In this document: positions 45,680 through 56,492 of the stretch, one piece after another
Layout: each line of letters begins with the position of its first letter
Position numbering within the stretch: the stretch's first letter is position 1
Source of the DNA: Gammaproteobacteria bacterium
GTDB lineage: Bacteria; Pseudomonadota; Gammaproteobacteria; SZUA-152
DNA length: 64,000 nucleotides
Reading direction: 5' to 3'
Assembly: GCA_029882975.1 (NCBI GenBank)
Contig: JAOUJW010000011.1
Coordinates: 81,333 to 145,332, forward strand
The notes under the pieces: generated by a model
The model's input: the letters and a program-made list of their open reading frames with translations, nothing else
What the model was told of the DNA's origin: nothing
The model's database searches: none
Position numbers and translations under genes: made by a program

Positions 45680-46420
45680 CTAAATTTGCTTTACCAGAGC
45701 TTCCAGTACTTTTAAGACCTTTTGCATTCCCTGCCCCAGTTGCTTTTCTATATCTTCCATGGTGATTTCCCCTTCGCTGCGCCCAGCCGCCCAATTGGCA
45801 ACCACTGCGCACGTGGCATACGATAACTCCAGCTCCCGTGCCAAGGCCGCCTCAGGCATGCCGGTCATACCCACAATATCACACCCATCCCGCTCCAGCC
45901 GATTGATCTCCGCTGCCGTTTCCAGCCGTGGCCCCTGGGTGGCTGCATAGGTTCCCCCATCAATGGCGTTGACACCGGCAGCTGCGGAAGCCTGCAATAA
46001 TAAACTGCGCATGGCTTGGTTGTATGGTTGGGTAAAATCAATATGGGTCACGTGTTGCAAACCTTCCTCGAAATAGGTTGGTACCCGTGACCAGGTGTAG
46101 TCAATAATTTGATCCGGTATCACCAAGGCATTGGGACTCATGGCAGGGGTGATACCACCAACGGCGGCCACAGCCAAAACACGGGAAGCACCGGCTTCTT
46201 TCAAAGCCCAAACATTTGCCCGGTAGTTAATTTTATGCGGTGGTATGGTATGCCCGTAACCGTGACGTGGCAAAAACAGGATCTTTTTTCCGTCCCTCTC
46301 CCCGTGACTGACAGGGCCGGAAGGATCACCGTATGGGGTATGTACAATTTCCCGATTTAGAATGGTCAAACCTTCCAGTTTGGTCAATCCGGTTCCACCG
46401 ATTATAGCCAGATCCGCCAC
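45680..46420 (-). CDS. S-methyl-5'-thioinosine (or thioadenosine) phosphorylase
   Basis: The 246-residue enzyme is a purine nucleoside phosphorylase of the MTAP family: ADLAIIGGTGLTKLEGL, LPRHGYGHTIPPHKINYRAN and GTYAATQGPRLETAAEI. It cleaves methylthio-nucleosides with phosphate. In Pseudomonas the homologue is an MTI phosphorylase, in a pathway where MTA is first deaminated and hypoxanthine is then made. Here hpt lies 8 bases away and salvages hypoxanthine, which supports the MTI choice. The substrate is still an inference. Confidence 0.85.
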   Translation of the reverse strand: MADLAIIGGTGLTKLEGLTILNREIVHTPYGDPSGPVSHGERDGKKILFLPRHGYGHTIPPHKINYRANVWALKEAGASRVLAVAAVGGITPAMSPNALVIPDQIIDYTWSRVPTYFEEGLQHVTHIDFTQPYNQAMRSLLLQASAAAGVNAIDGGTYAATQGPRLETAAEINRLERDGCDIVGMTGMPEAALARELELSYATCAVVANWAAGRSEGEITMEDIEKQLGQGMQKVLKVLEALVKQI

Positions 46421-46428
46421 CGTACCTC

Positions 46429-46977
46429 CTATTCCTTCACCGCATAAATTTCCGGTAAATTTCGTAAATAACCCTTATAGTCCATGCCATAACCAAAAAC
46501 ATAACGATCCGGAACGCTCAAGCCACAATAATCCGCCTCCACCCCCAGGCGTCGCTGGTGTTGTTTTTCCACCATCACCACACTGGCAACTGAAGCGGCT
46601 CCCTTGTCTTTGCAGTGATCCACAATGGCTTTTAGGGTTAAGCCCTCGTCATTTATATCATCCACAATCAAAACGTGCCGCCCTTGAAGAGAAATTCCGG
46701 ATTCCGCTATCCAATCCAATTGACCACCGCGAGTGGCGCCTTGATATCGGGTAGCATGTATATAATCGTATTGCAGCACAAAACGTAACTGCACCAATAG
46801 CTCAGCACAAAAAATCAAACCGCCGTTCATGACGCATAACACCAAGGGATTGGAATGCCGGTACTTTTCCGTAATCTGTACGGCCAGTCTTTGCACGGCC
46901 TGGGAAATTTGCTCCCGACCGAGACAAAGGTCCGCATTATCCAACACCTCTTGGGCGTGTTGTGCTGTTATACTCAT
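46429..46977 (-). CDS. hpt: Hypoxanthine-guanine phosphoribosyltransferase
   Basis: The 182-residue enzyme converts hypoxanthine or guanine with PRPP into IMP or GMP. The PRPP-binding motif is VLIVDDINDEGLTL, and the dimer/active-site loop is YIHATRYQGATRGGQLDW. It overlaps functionally with the adjacent phosphorylase, whose product is the base it uses. It is 8 bases upstream of that gene on the same strand. Confidence 0.9.
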   Translation of the reverse strand: MSITAQHAQEVLDNADLCLGREQISQAVQRLAVQITEKYRHSNPLVLCVMNGGLIFCAELLVQLRFVLQYDYIHATRYQGATRGGQLDWIAESGISLQGRHVLIVDDINDEGLTLKAIVDHCKDKGAASVASVVMVEKQHQRRLGVEADYCGLSVPDRYVFGYGMDYKGYLRNLPEIYAVKE

Positions 46978-47015
46978 GTGCTTATCATTCTTGCCAGGTT
47001 TTTTTGTAGGTATTC

Positions 47016-47384
47016 TTAGTAAGTAAAAGTCACCGTGTCGTCGTCCATGGCCTCGCTAATTACATAGGCGCCACCCACGGTTTCACTGATTTCCGGTATC
47101 AGATCGTCACCCCACAACTCTATGGCTGGAGTACATACTTTAAACTTGGCACCGGCCTCATGGGCTTCCTGCATGGCATGGTATACGGTTTTCTCTCTAC
47201 CCGGCAGCAAGGGTATCTGGGAAGCTACGCCCTTTTGAGCCAGTTTACCGGCCAAACCGGTTAAAACAATTTCCACCTCGTATTCCATGGCCGCAGCTAC
47301 CGTGGCTTGAAAAAACGGCGGCCCCAGCTCAGCCGCATTAGCAGGATCTGAATTAACCATTATTATCAATAACTTATCGGCCAT
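47016..47384 (-). CDS. DsrE-family protein
   Basis: The 122-residue protein shows the DsrE/TusD-like fold: LLIIMVNSDPANAAELGPPFFQATVAAAMEYEVEIVL, then AKFKVCTPAIELWGDDLIPEI. One Cys in VCTPA is at the place expected for sulfur carriage in some DsrE relatives. The ATG at 47384 was chosen because the family starts with this beta strand. It lies between hpt and the second MscS gene. Confidence 0.8.
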   Translation of the reverse strand: MADKLLIIMVNSDPANAAELGPPFFQATVAAAMEYEVEIVLTGLAGKLAQKGVASQIPLLPGREKTVYHAMQEAHEAGAKFKVCTPAIELWGDDLIPEISETVGGAYVISEAMDDDTVTFTY

Positions 47385-47466
47385 ACCCCCTCTCCAACTC
47401 CAGTACAATTATCAAATGACAAGGCGGGCATTATAGAAGCCAAAGCGGTGCAATACCAGAACCGCC

Positions 47467-48552
47467 TCAGGTCATCTGACGCATCATCACCTCGTCCGCC
47501 ACATGCAGCGTGGATGTAGGAAAGGCAATCTGGGCACCATGGGCAGCAATAATGTCGTTGATTTTTAACAACACATCCTGCTTCACCTGGTGATACGCCA
47601 CCCAATTGGTCGTACGTGTAAAGGTATACACAAAGAAATCCAAGGACGATGGGGCAAAACTATTGAAATTTACCATCAACGTCTGTTGCTGATCTATGTC
47701 ACTGTGAGATCGCAACATAGCTTCCACCTCAGCCACAATATTGGCCATTTTGGCGGCATCATCATAACGTATCCCTATGGTTTCATAGATACGGCGATTG
47801 AGCATACGTGAGGGGTTTTCCACCGCAATACTGGTAAACACATTGTTGGGTACATACAAAGGACGCTTATCAAAAGTCCGTATCACTGTCAGGCGCCAAC
47901 CGATGTTCTCCACCGTCCCTTCGATATTGCGATCCGGCGAACGGATCCAGTCACCTACAGAAAAGGGACGGTCCAGATAAATCATCAATCCGCCGAAAAA
48001 ATTCGCTAACATATCCCGGGCAGCAAAGCCCACGGCAATACCACCTACCCCACCAAAGGCAAGTACACCGGAAATACTGAATCCCAAGGTTTGTAACACC
48101 ACCAACGCAGCGGTAATCATTACAGCCAGACGTAACAACTTGGTTATGGCATCCATGGTGGTAACATCGACATCAACACCTTTACTCCGGCGCGCCTGAA
48201 TAATATTGACCTCGGCCTGCTTAATAAATCGAACCAAAAACCAGGTAATGCAAACTATCACCCCAATGTTGCGCGCAGGTTCTACATAGACAAATAAATC
48301 CGTCTTGGCATTGGCATCCACCACCTGCACGGCAATACTGAGACCCACCACCCAAATCAGCAAACCAAGGGGCGCCCGTGCTGAGGTCAGCACTGCATCG
48401 TCCCAGGGGTTCGGAGTTGCCGCCAGACGTGCCTCAAAACGCTTCAATACCCGCCGCTGAATAAAGTCCACCACCAGAAAAATCAATACGACCACAAATA
48501 CCTGTAGAACCCAGGCTTGTCCGGATAGGTCCAGTTTTTCTAAAAAATCCAA
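47467..48552 (-). CDS. Mechanosensitive ion channel, MscS family (second copy)
   Basis: The 361-residue protein has about four N-terminal helices. The pore segment is GGVGGIAVGFAARDMLANFFGG, a canonical MscS pore helix with a glycine/alanine pattern. The beta domain (FSVGDWIRSPDRNIEGTVENIGWRLT) and the C-terminal segment follow. It acts as a tension-gated release valve. It is distinct from the 41765 gene. It lies between nagZ and the DsrE-family gene on the same strand, and DsrE is about 80 bases downstream. Confidence 0.92.
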   Translation of the reverse strand: MDFLEKLDLSGQAWVLQVFVVVLIFLVVDFIQRRVLKRFEARLAATPNPWDDAVLTSARAPLGLLIWVVGLSIAVQVVDANAKTDLFVYVEPARNIGVIVCITWFLVRFIKQAEVNIIQARRSKGVDVDVTTMDAITKLLRLAVMITAALVVLQTLGFSISGVLAFGGVGGIAVGFAARDMLANFFGGLMIYLDRPFSVGDWIRSPDRNIEGTVENIGWRLTVIRTFDKRPLYVPNNVFTSIAVENPSRMLNRRIYETIGIRYDDAAKMANIVAEVEAMLRSHSDIDQQQTLMVNFNSFAPSSLDFFVYTFTRTTNWVAYHQVKQDVLLKINDIIAAHGAQIAFPTSTLHVADEVMMRQMT

Positions 48553-48660
48553 AAGTCTCTCCTGTCTTATCTTTTATATTCCAGATTGTAACACCGTCAG
48601 CTGGGACGGGGATTCTCGAATGTGATTTGGAACGGTGCGAATGGTTGGCAACGATAAGGT

Positions 48661-49707
48661 TTAAATGTCCAATTCCAAAGTATCTCCAGCGGAGAATTGC
48701 TCTACGGCCCTTAAAGCCTGTTGCCACTGTGGATCCTGGCGCAGAGAATCCCAAGCCCTGTTTAAACGTCCATGCATGCGTATCAAGCGCAATTGCGATA
48801 CGGGCTCGTGGTACTCACCCAAGCCGTCCAGCACTTTGGAAGCTGCCTCTGTGTCATTACACACCAAAGCCATATCACAACCGGCGGCCAGTGCCGCCTG
48901 AGTCCGCGCCACCACGTCGCCGGCCACACTGGCGGCCTCCATGCTCAGATCATCACTGAATATCACACCTTGAAACCCGAGTCGCCGGCGCAATACATCC
49001 TGCAGCCAAAACCGAGAGAACCCCGCCGGATGGGCATCCACCGCAGGATAAATCACGTGGGCAGGCATAATAGCTGCCAAGCCGTTTTGAATTAACCGCT
49101 CAAACGGTACCATGTCCTCCATTTCAATATCTGCAAACTGACGATGGTCTACTGGAAAAGCCACATGAGAATCGGCTTTGACTGAACCGTGACCGGGAAA
49201 GTGTTTCCCGGTGGATGCCATCCCTGCTTGATGCATACCGCGATGATACGCTTGTGCCAAGCGGCTGATTTTATCCGGCTCTTTATGAAAAGCCCGATCA
49301 CCAATAACATCGCTGATATTCCGGTCCATATCCAACACCGGTGCAAAACTAAAATCCACCCCTACGGCCCGCAGTTCCACGGCCATTAACCAACCTAAGG
49401 TTTGCGCCATAGACTCGGCTTGCTTTATATCTTTTTCTGCCAGGACACCCAACTCACCGACCGGTGGTAACCGGGTAAAGCCATCTCGAAATCGTTGTAC
49501 CCGACCGCCTTCATGATCCACGGCAACCAACAGGTGGGGTGCACGTATATTATGAATCTCGGTAACCAGCCGGGCGATTTGCTGCGGTGATTCATAATTT
49601 CGGGTAAACAGAATGACACCTCCCACCAGTGGGTGCTGCATCATTTCCCGCTCATCCGCATCTATTGCGGTGCCACGCAAATCCATCATTACCGGCCCTA
49701 AAGACAT
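48661..49707 (-). CDS. nagZ: Beta-N-acetylhexosaminidase (NagZ)
   Basis: The 348-residue cytoplasmic enzyme (GH3) removes GlcNAc from anhydro-muropeptides in cell-wall recycling. The catalytic-site segment is KHFPGHGSVKADSHV, the N-terminal part has HPLVGGVILFTRNYE, and the nucleophile segment is GVIFSDDLSMEAA. The order nagZ next to the phosphorylase, with hpt and MscS between them, resembles the Pseudomonas neighbourhood. The length is typical. Confidence 0.95.
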   Translation of the reverse strand: MSLGPVMMDLRGTAIDADEREMMQHPLVGGVILFTRNYESPQQIARLVTEIHNIRAPHLLVAVDHEGGRVQRFRDGFTRLPPVGELGVLAEKDIKQAESMAQTLGWLMAVELRAVGVDFSFAPVLDMDRNISDVIGDRAFHKEPDKISRLAQAYHRGMHQAGMASTGKHFPGHGSVKADSHVAFPVDHRQFADIEMEDMVPFERLIQNGLAAIMPAHVIYPAVDAHPAGFSRFWLQDVLRRRLGFQGVIFSDDLSMEAASVAGDVVARTQAALAAGCDMALVCNDTEAASKVLDGLGEYHEPVSQLRLIRMHGRLNRAWDSLRQDPQWQQALRAVEQFSAGDTLELDI

Positions 49708-49774
49708 GGTCTACCTCTTGGTACATTTTCAATAAGACTGCTGCTGAATAACACAAATGCTATCACACCGGCCA

Positions 49775-50677
49775 TCATATTCCCCAGGCTTGTATAAAAC
49801 CCTCGTACAGTTCCCGGTTGCTGCTGGTGGCTCCTTTATTCTGACAAATGGCAGACGCAAAGTTCAGGGCACGTTGCAAAGTATCGTGCATAGACCAACC
49901 CCGCAGAATTCCCGCAATCATCACTGCGCTAAAGGAATCTCCTGCCCCCACTGTGTCCACTATGGATTCTGCCGGTACCGGCAAGCCCCGTTCGCAACCC
50001 TCGCTACTGGCGCACAACGCGCCGCGCCCACCCAGGGTAATAACCAATAATTCCATGGCACTGTTATTCACAATATCCCTGGCCATGTCTTCCAACAAGA
50101 GACTGTCTGCCAAATCAGCCGGCGGCGCATCACCAAAATACAGAGTAACGAATTCGTCCAGATTGAGTTTGAGCCATCTGGCCCTATTCACCATACCTCG
50201 CACCTGAGAAAACTCCCACCAGGGAGGCCGCAGATTCACGTCCACAAACGTAGAGGCCGTCTTTTCCGCCGTGATATCCGCAAGCAAGCGGCGATTGCTA
50301 TCCGATCGTGCAGCCAGAGAGCCATGATACAACAAACCAAAATCCGCTACTGCCAAGGCCTTCTGTATGGGTTGTGGCTGCAGGTGATCATAGGCCTGAT
50401 CGGTGACAATGTCGTAACTGGGCTCACCATCGACAATGTCCACTCGTACCTGCCCGGTAGGATAAGAACTGCGTTGCATTCCCGATGTATCCATACCCCA
50501 GTCCTGCATAGCCTGCAAAAGTTGCTCGCCACGCTCATCCTCCCCCACGGCGGAGAGCATTAAAGGGTTCAAACCAAATCCGGCCAAGTGCCATGCCACA
50601 TTGAACGGAGCACCACCCATCACCTCTGCATCTTCAAAGCAATCAAACAGCACCTCTCCAAACACAGCCGGACGCAT
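49775..50677 (-). CDS. PfkB-family carbohydrate kinase (probable fructokinase)
   Basis: The 300-residue kinase has the PfkB N-terminal GGAPFNVAWHLAGFGLNP and the C-terminal anion-hole/catalytic motif DTVGAGDSFSAVMIAG. It is the last gene of a leftward sucrose operon, 18 bases after sucrose synthase, with AAGGGGGT as ribosome site. Fructose released by sucrose synthase or invertase is the likely substrate. This is from context, since PfkB kinases have broad specificities. Confidence 0.9.
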   Translation of the reverse strand: MRPAVFGEVLFDCFEDAEVMGGAPFNVAWHLAGFGLNPLMLSAVGEDERGEQLLQAMQDWGMDTSGMQRSSYPTGQVRVDIVDGEPSYDIVTDQAYDHLQPQPIQKALAVADFGLLYHGSLAARSDSNRRLLADITAEKTASTFVDVNLRPPWWEFSQVRGMVNRARWLKLNLDEFVTLYFGDAPPADLADSLLLEDMARDIVNNSAMELLVITLGGRGALCASSEGCERGLPVPAESIVDTVGAGDSFSAVMIAGILRGWSMHDTLQRALNFASAICQNKGATSSNRELYEGFIQAWGI

Positions 50678-50695
50678 GCTACCCCCTTATTCGGT

Positions 50696-53077
50696 CTATC
50701 GATCCAGTTGCCTCGCCAAAGGCAGATATTGCAAAGAATAGAACATCTCCAGATATCGACGGGTTTCGTCCCGTTCCAGATCCGTTACGTATTTCCAAAA
50801 GCCGTAAATCCGCGACAGAGTCATCATACGCTCCGCATACAAGGCCCATGTGTATCGCTCTTGTACCCGCTTCATACCCTGATCGGATATCGCGGCCCAA
50901 ACACGTTCGTCGGACGAACTCCGGCAAATAAAGTCGCAAATCCTCTCAGCGCACTCTTCACCATGATTGGGGTCGATGTGAAACCCGGAATGCTCATGGG
51001 TGATTATCTCCAGTGGCCCCCCGTAACAAGTGGCGAAAGTCGGCAAGCCACACACCATAGCTTCGATAACAGTGAGACCGAAAGCTTCAAACAAAGCCGG
51101 CTGTACAAACACTCCGCCTTCATCGGCAATGTATCGATACAACTCCCCGGTAAAACTTTTATCCAGACGTGCGCCTACCCAACGCACTTTATCATCGAGA
51201 TTGTATTCGCTCATTAGTTCGTGCATGCGAACAATCTGTGACCGCTCTTCCTCATCACCTGAGTTATCTACTTCGATGTGCCCGGCAATCACCAGCATAT
51301 TGGCCGCATTCTGTAATTTTTTGTTCTCGCCATACCATTGCACCAAACCCGTTATATTCTTAATCACATCCAGGCGGGCCATAGTAAAAATAATCGGTTT
51401 ATTATGATCCTGTAACACACCGCGTGAATCGGACCGGGTTGAACCATAAATCAGATCCTTAATATCCGAATGCAAGCCCTGCAAACGTCGTTCTGCATCT
51501 TTATAGGAAAAGTAAATATCCGCATCCGCACCCGGGGATACAATATTGAATTTAGGATCATATATGTCTACTCCGTTCACCACTCGGTACAAAGCCGGCA
51601 TGGTAAAAGCCTGATGACTTTCATACTGTCCCAGACTATCTTCATTACCCGCGATCTCCTGATACGTGCTGGTGATAATGAAATCCGCTGCGTTCATGGA
51701 GATCAAATCCGCGGTGAACTGACAGGAAAAATGATGCTGGCTTTCATGCTGTTGCCAATACAAATCCGAATGTAAATACTTTGTCTTCTCTAAAGCGTGG
51801 GCTATGTTACATTGAGTAACACCTAGACGTTGCGCCAATAAGGTGGCCACCAAATTACCATCGGAATAATTTCCCACCATTAAATCGGGACGTCCACCCA
51901 GCTCAGCTTGTAATTCATTCTCCACGTCCAGTGCAAATTGTTCCAGGTATGGCCAGATATCAAAACGGGAAATCCAATGCGGCACCACCTCACCACTTTG
52001 AGAGCGGAACGGGACCCGAAGTATGCGGGTGTTTTCCGTACCCATCACGGGCTCTAAACGTTGATCGCAGCTGGTTCCCTGCGCCTCCGGAATCAAGCGT
52101 GTCACAATGATAATCTGCGGTTCGATTGCCAAACCCTGCTCGGCCAAGCGATGGCGCATTTCTTTTTCCAGCGCCCGCACTTGATCCAGAATATACACCA
52201 CTTGCCCACCGGTATCCGGCAATCCCAACACATTGGATTGCCCAAAAAAGCCGTGTGGCGACAACACCGCCATACTGAATATCATAGGCACGCGACCCAA
52301 AAAACGTTCCAGGTCGCTCGGTTCGGGTGCCTCCAGTATGGCCGATAACAGTAGTAATGTATCGCGAATACGTTGAACTGTATTTCCCCAACCGATCTCA
52401 AATCCCAATGACTGCAGTACGTGCGCCACATCGACCCAGCCGGCGTCTTGCGGTTGACCGGACAGATAATCTTCAGCACGGCGCAAAGCCGAACTGAGGG
52501 CGGACACGTCCGCCAACCGGTCGTTTAACATAAGTTGTTGCCCCTTGAATTGGTGCACTCGTAAAAAATCCAAGAGACGTTTATCACCCTTGTCGATAGA
52601 GGCAAACAACCGTGACGACAAATGCCGATTCAAAAACTCCACCCCCCGCCCGATAGAACGGGACTCTTTCAATTTGGGAAAATCCCGGTTAAACGGCCCT
52701 AAGTCCAACTCCAGGGTGAGTTCTCGGGCCTGATCCTTTCCCAGAACCAAACGTTCTTTAAAAAACAAAAATTGCGACACATCGACCTGTTGGAACTCCA
52801 CCGTATCCAGATGAAATTGTATATACACCCATTTGCCCACTCGTTCCCTAACCGCCACATATACCCACGGTGCTTCCAGCGCAGCTTCTTGCGAATGGGC
52901 AATCAAGCGGGCCAGAGGGCTTTCAAGAACTTCCGGATCATTCTTAAAAAAAAGCGCAAACTCATCCCACAAGTCTGAGCGCAACAAAAACCGGCGCTCC
53001 AGTGCCAAATAATGCCGCAATAATAGATACACCTGTTCCTTATTTTTCTGCGAAATATTCAGTAATAATTCAAACAT
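50696..53077 (-). CDS. Sucrose synthase
   Basis: The 793-residue protein resembles plant and cyanobacterial sucrose synthases (GT4). It has an N-terminal regulatory part, then [21 protein letters not shown] and a glycosyltransferase core that includes [21 protein letters not shown] and the acceptor/donor motif [19 protein letters not shown]. It cleaves sucrose with UDP (or ADP) to fructose and a sugar nucleotide. The ATG at 53077 overlaps the synthase/phosphatase stop by eight bases, giving a family-typical length. An earlier ATG would add 16 residues. Confidence 0.93.
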   Translation of the reverse strand: MFELLLNISQKNKEQVYLLLRHYLALERRFLLRSDLWDEFALFFKNDPEVLESPLARLIAHSQEAALEAPWVYVAVRERVGKWVYIQFHLDTVEFQQVDVSQFLFFKERLVLGKDQARELTLELDLGPFNRDFPKLKESRSIGRGVEFLNRHLSSRLFASIDKGDKRLLDFLRVHQFKGQQLMLNDRLADVSALSSALRRAEDYLSGQPQDAGWVDVAHVLQSLGFEIGWGNTVQRIRDTLLLLSAILEAPEPSDLERFLGRVPMIFSMAVLSPHGFFGQSNVLGLPDTGGQVVYILDQVRALEKEMRHRLAEQGLAIEPQIIIVTRLIPEAQGTSCDQRLEPVMGTENTRILRVPFRSQSGEVVPHWISRFDIWPYLEQFALDVENELQAELGGRPDLMVGNYSDGNLVATLLAQRLGVTQCNIAHALEKTKYLHSDLYWQQHESQHHFSCQFTADLISMNAADFIITSTYQEIAGNEDSLGQYESHQAFTMPALYRVVNGVDIYDPKFNIVSPGADADIYFSYKDAERRLQGLHSDIKDLIYGSTRSDSRGVLQDHNKPIIFTMARLDVIKNITGLVQWYGENKKLQNAANMLVIAGHIEVDNSGDEEERSQIVRMHELMSEYNLDDKVRWVGARLDKSFTGELYRYIADEGGVFVQPALFEAFGLTVIEAMVCGLPTFATCYGGPLEIITHEHSGFHIDPNHGEECAERICDFICRSSSDERVWAAISDQGMKRVQERYTWALYAERMMTLSRIYGFWKYVTDLERDETRRYLEMFYSLQYLPLARQLDR

Positions 53078-55358
53078 CGCTGTCAGTTCCCATTTCCTGT
53101 AATGTTGCTTCTTCTTGACCCTCATTCACAGCGATAGACTCGTCACCGGCCACGCTGCGAACCGGTGCCAGGAATTCATAGTGTTCTATACCTTCTTTTA
53201 TCCCGGCGGCGTAAGAATTTGTCGCAAAATAAACGTGGGGTCTGCCTTTAAGCTTGGCCAACTCCTGACTGTAATTACCGACAACAACACCCAATGTATT
53301 GCCCTTTAGCATCTCTTCGTCATTTCCCGAATCTCCCGCCACCAGAATATGCTCCGGCTTGATCCCCCACTTCATGGCCAGATAACGGATTGCCAGTCCT
53401 TTGGATGCTCGAACCGGTAGTATGTCCAGATATGCTTGATGCGAGTAAATCAATTTGGCGTGCAAATCCCGTTTACGCAATTGGGCCCGAACTTCGCGCA
53501 TAGGCTTAGCCTTGTCCTGGCTCACCAAATAACTGATTTTATGTTTTCGTTGTTCGGAGTTGGCCTGTAGCTTCAGACCGGGCATGCGTCCAATCACATC
53601 GCGAATGGCGCTGGGATTCCAGCGATAGTTTATATGATTACACCAGTCACTATCAGACACCATACTATGGCCGTAAAAAATCTCACTACCCACCGCGGTA
53701 ATCAACAGGTCGGGTACGGGCACACCCCAATGATTTAGAATTTCCAAAGCACTATCCAAACGTCTGCCGGTGGCAACGGCCAGACCGATTTGACCATGAG
53801 ACTGCTGCACCACATCCAACAATTCGCGTAAGCCTTGTTCATCACCGATCAAGGTATTGTCGATATCACAAACGATTAACTTCTCAACTTGGATCAAACG
53901 GTTTTTCCTTAAGGGCTTAACATCACTGACACGGCGGGAGTTACGGATCACATTGTCCACCGCTGTGAGATATTTATTTACATGGCTTTGCCAGGAGAAA
54001 TGTTCCATCACGCGGTTCAAGCCGTTTTGTGACCATAAACGCCATTGTTCTTTATTACTTAACACTTGCACAATAGCGCCGGCCATTGCATCAATGTCCA
54101 AGGGATCCACCAACAAACCGTTCTCGCACGCACCAATAATATCTCTGGGACCGCCATCGTGAGTGGCGACTAACGGTAGACCGTAAGAAGCCGCTTCAAT
54201 CAATGTTAGGCCAAAGGGTTCTGTCAACGCGGGGTTCACAAACACACCACCACTGAGTGTCGCCAAACGGTATATATCGCCCACGTCCTTAGCATCGTGG
54301 TGTTTGGGGTATGCCACGCTACCGTACAAATCATACCGATCAATATGTAACAATATATTGGTTAGAACCTTTTTGGGCCCATTGTCTGCAGTTTGTATAT
54401 CATCTCGATTGCCGGCAATAATAACCAGATTCGCCATTTCTCTAAGCTTAGGATGCCCCCCAAATGCTTTAATAAGAGACACAATGTTTTTGCGCTCATC
54501 GGGTCGTGACAAGGCCAAAACTATGGGTTTACTCGGATTGTTAAGAAAACGGTTTATCTGTGTCGCAATGGAGGATTGGGGCAAAGTATCACTGCCGGCA
54601 CCGCTCAATCCCGCCAACTCTACGCCGGGGGGAACCACCAACATGCGCCGCGGATGGTAATTCTCATAGCGGCTGTATTGCTCCTGGACTTCTTGGTGTG
54701 TGCTGGTAATGACCAGATTGGCATTTCCCAATGCAATTTCCTCTGCTTCAATACGCTGAGTCATATTGTATTGGGACTCTATTGTTTCCGCATTGCTGCC
54801 TTTTTCCAGTAACCGCATCTGTTTCACTCGGCCCAGGGAATGTCCGGTGTACAGCATGGGAACGCCCAACAATTGCACCAGACGAGCACAGACATAACCG
54901 GCATCCGCATAGTGACCGTGTATGATATCGGGATTTCTACCAATACTTCGAAGATGCTGCAGAATATTGTCCACCAAAATATCCAAATACGGCCACAACA
55001 CCTCTTTGCGCAAATAGCGCCGAGGACCACAGGGCAAACGGACAATGGATACTTTGGAATTTTGTTTGGTAGAGCCATCATTGGGTAAAGAACCCTCATC
55101 ACCCTGCTGCGGAAGGTCCAATGATTCCCACGGTTCGCCGTAATCCCTATCGACTTTACTATCCAAAACCTGACGCGTGATGAGATCCACCTTGGCCACT
55201 GCCGGATTCCGTCCCAAGGCACGAGCCAGCTCTACAACGTATTTGGTTTGTCCTCCGGTATCTGCGTCCCTGCCAAGCTCTAGATTTTTACCTCGAATCA
55301 GACCATGAACACTGATCAACAATATGTACAAGCCGTCCTGCGGCTTTGGCATATCCAT
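53070..55358 (-). CDS. Sucrose-phosphate synthase fused to a sucrose-phosphatase domain
   Basis: The 762-residue protein has a GT4 synthase domain: [48 protein letters not shown] and [19 protein letters not shown]. It is followed by a HAD phosphatase domain from about residue 490, with [11 protein letters not shown] at 498-508 and the distal [10 protein letters not shown] motif. The fusion should make sucrose-6-phosphate and then dephosphorylate it. A second ATG at 55352 is better spaced from AAAGGA and may be the true start. Sucrose synthase follows with an eight-base overlap. Confidence 0.92.
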   Translation of the reverse strand: MDMPKPQDGLYILLISVHGLIRGKNLELGRDADTGGQTKYVVELARALGRNPAVAKVDLITRQVLDSKVDRDYGEPWESLDLPQQGDEGSLPNDGSTKQNSKVSIVRLPCGPRRYLRKEVLWPYLDILVDNILQHLRSIGRNPDIIHGHYADAGYVCARLVQLLGVPMLYTGHSLGRVKQMRLLEKGSNAETIESQYNMTQRIEAEEIALGNANLVITSTHQEVQEQYSRYENYHPRRMLVVPPGVELAGLSGAGSDTLPQSSIATQINRFLNNPSKPIVLALSRPDERKNIVSLIKAFGGHPKLREMANLVIIAGNRDDIQTADNGPKKVLTNILLHIDRYDLYGSVAYPKHHDAKDVGDIYRLATLSGGVFVNPALTEPFGLTLIEAASYGLPLVATHDGGPRDIIGACENGLLVDPLDIDAMAGAIVQVLSNKEQWRLWSQNGLNRVMEHFSWQSHVNKYLTAVDNVIRNSRRVSDVKPLRKNRLIQVEKLIVCDIDNTLIGDEQGLRELLDVVQQSHGQIGLAVATGRRLDSALEILNHWGVPVPDLLITAVGSEIFYGHSMVSDSDWCNHINYRWNPSAIRDVIGRMPGLKLQANSEQRKHKISYLVSQDKAKPMREVRAQLRKRDLHAKLIYSHQAYLDILPVRASKGLAIRYLAMKWGIKPEHILVAGDSGNDEEMLKGNTLGVVVGNYSQELAKLKGRPHVYFATNSYAAGIKEGIEHYEFLAPVRSVAGDESIAVNEGQEEATLQEMGTDSDV

Positions 55359-55365
55359 TCCTTTT

Positions 55366-55385
55366 GTTTGGTTTGGTTTGGTTTG
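55366..55385. repeat. 5-bp GTTTG tandem repeat before the sucrose operon start
   Basis: Four exact GTTTG units occupy 55366-55385, a few bases upstream of the synthase/phosphatase start on the minus strand. The run lies in the leader between the probable promoter and the ribosome site, so its length could influence expression. Confidence 0.8.
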
Positions 55386-55527
55386 GTTTTTTTGATAACG
55401 CAGCAGCGCTGTTTAACGAGTTAACACATTGAAGTATAGATCAATTTTAAGAAAAGTGTGACTGGACCATGAGCCCACATAAAGAGAGCGCCCAATAGCG
55501 CCAAAGATTACAGCCAAAGACCGGGGT

Positions 55528-56226
55528 TCAGACTGTGTCGGTTGCCAATTGCACCAAGCGATAACCGGATCCGGAAACAGACTCCAGTAACCAGCCATTT
55601 TCCGGAAACAATTCCAGTTTTTTGCGTAAACGGCTGATGTGAATATCCACAGTTCTTGTACTGATTTCAGCACTCCTGCCCCAAACATTGGCCAGCAAAT
55701 CGGCCCGAGTTCGAAGCTTATCCGTGGTTTGAAACAGATACATGGCCAATTTTAGCTCTGTGGGTGTTAACTTTATTTCTTTGCCAAAACGGGTGACCCG
55801 ATGCTCCCCGCTGTCCAGTACATATTCACCGAGCTTAATTACGGATTGATCCTGCTGAGAAATGGTGGCACGACGCTCGAGACTGTCAATTCTGGCCAAT
55901 AGCTCATTGCGTTCGACGGATTTGGAAACAAAATCGTCTGCCCCCAATTTCAGAATACTTGCCACCTCATCGCTGCCATCACGAAAAGTCATAAATAAAA
56001 CAGGGATTTCCCATCCCATATTTTTGCGTACCCACTGCAGAACCACATCGCCTTTGATATCCGGCAATTCCCAATCCAGAATCAACAACCCAAAACGTTC
56101 ATGGGCAACATTTTCAATAAAGGACTGCCCGGTAAAAAAGGTTTTGCAGGCATGGCCGGCTTTTTCCAACCATACAGTCATCAGTTTCGCCTGCCCTGGG
56201 TCATCTTCTAGGATAGCGATATACAT
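55528..56226 (-). CDS. OmpR-family response regulator
   Basis: The 232-residue protein has a receiver domain with phosphoacceptor D51 in LLILDWELPD and a conserved Lys in DDFVSKSV. An OmpR-type winged helix (KEIKLTPTELKLAMYLFQT; RTVDIHISRLRKKLELFP) follows. It lies just after the sucrose operon without a histidine kinase next to it. Its partner is unknown. Control of the sucrose genes is possible but is not shown by sequence. Confidence 0.93.
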   Translation of the reverse strand: MYIAILEDDPGQAKLMTVWLEKAGHACKTFFTGQSFIENVAHERFGLLILDWELPDIKGDVVLQWVRKNMGWEIPVLFMTFRDGSDEVASILKLGADDFVSKSVERNELLARIDSLERRATISQQDQSVIKLGEYVLDSGEHRVTRFGKEIKLTPTELKLAMYLFQTTDKLRTRADLLANVWGRSAEISTRTVDIHISRLRKKLELFPENGWLLESVSGSGYRLVQLATDTV

Positions 56227-56382
56227 GTGGCCTCCACGGGAAACATAACTTTTACTATATTTTTACACATTTACCATAAAAAGTCTTTCGTCAAAACCAA
56301 TTTTATCTAACAATTAAAGCGTGGTTGTCTCAAGCAATGTCTCGCTCACTAATTAGCCTCATCCTAATTCAAGGAATTGACC

Positions 56383-56478
56383 ATGAAACTCATACTCGTT
56401 TACGGTTCCAGCTTGGTACTTGCATCGGTCATTTACTGGACAATCGGTTACTTTATCAGCACACAGAATCTATTTTAG
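56383..56478 (+). CDS. Possible small membrane peptide (31 residues)
   Basis: An ATG at 56383 has AAGGA seven bases upstream, and the frame encodes a hydrophobic peptide (LILVYGSSLVLASVIYWTIG) of 31 residues. It is in the gap between the response regulator and uup. Its size and hydrophobicity fit a small membrane peptide. No family is known, and it may be chance. Confidence 0.35.
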   Translation: MKLILVYGSSLVLASVIYWTIGYFISTQNLF

Positions 56479-56492
56479 TTCAGGCACCATTT

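Noticed and set aside
55359..55527. A catabolite-type operator (TGTTAAC-TC-GTTAAACA) upstream of the sucrose operon
   Set aside because: The two arms differ by an inserted base and no matching regulator is visible, so I do not assign it.
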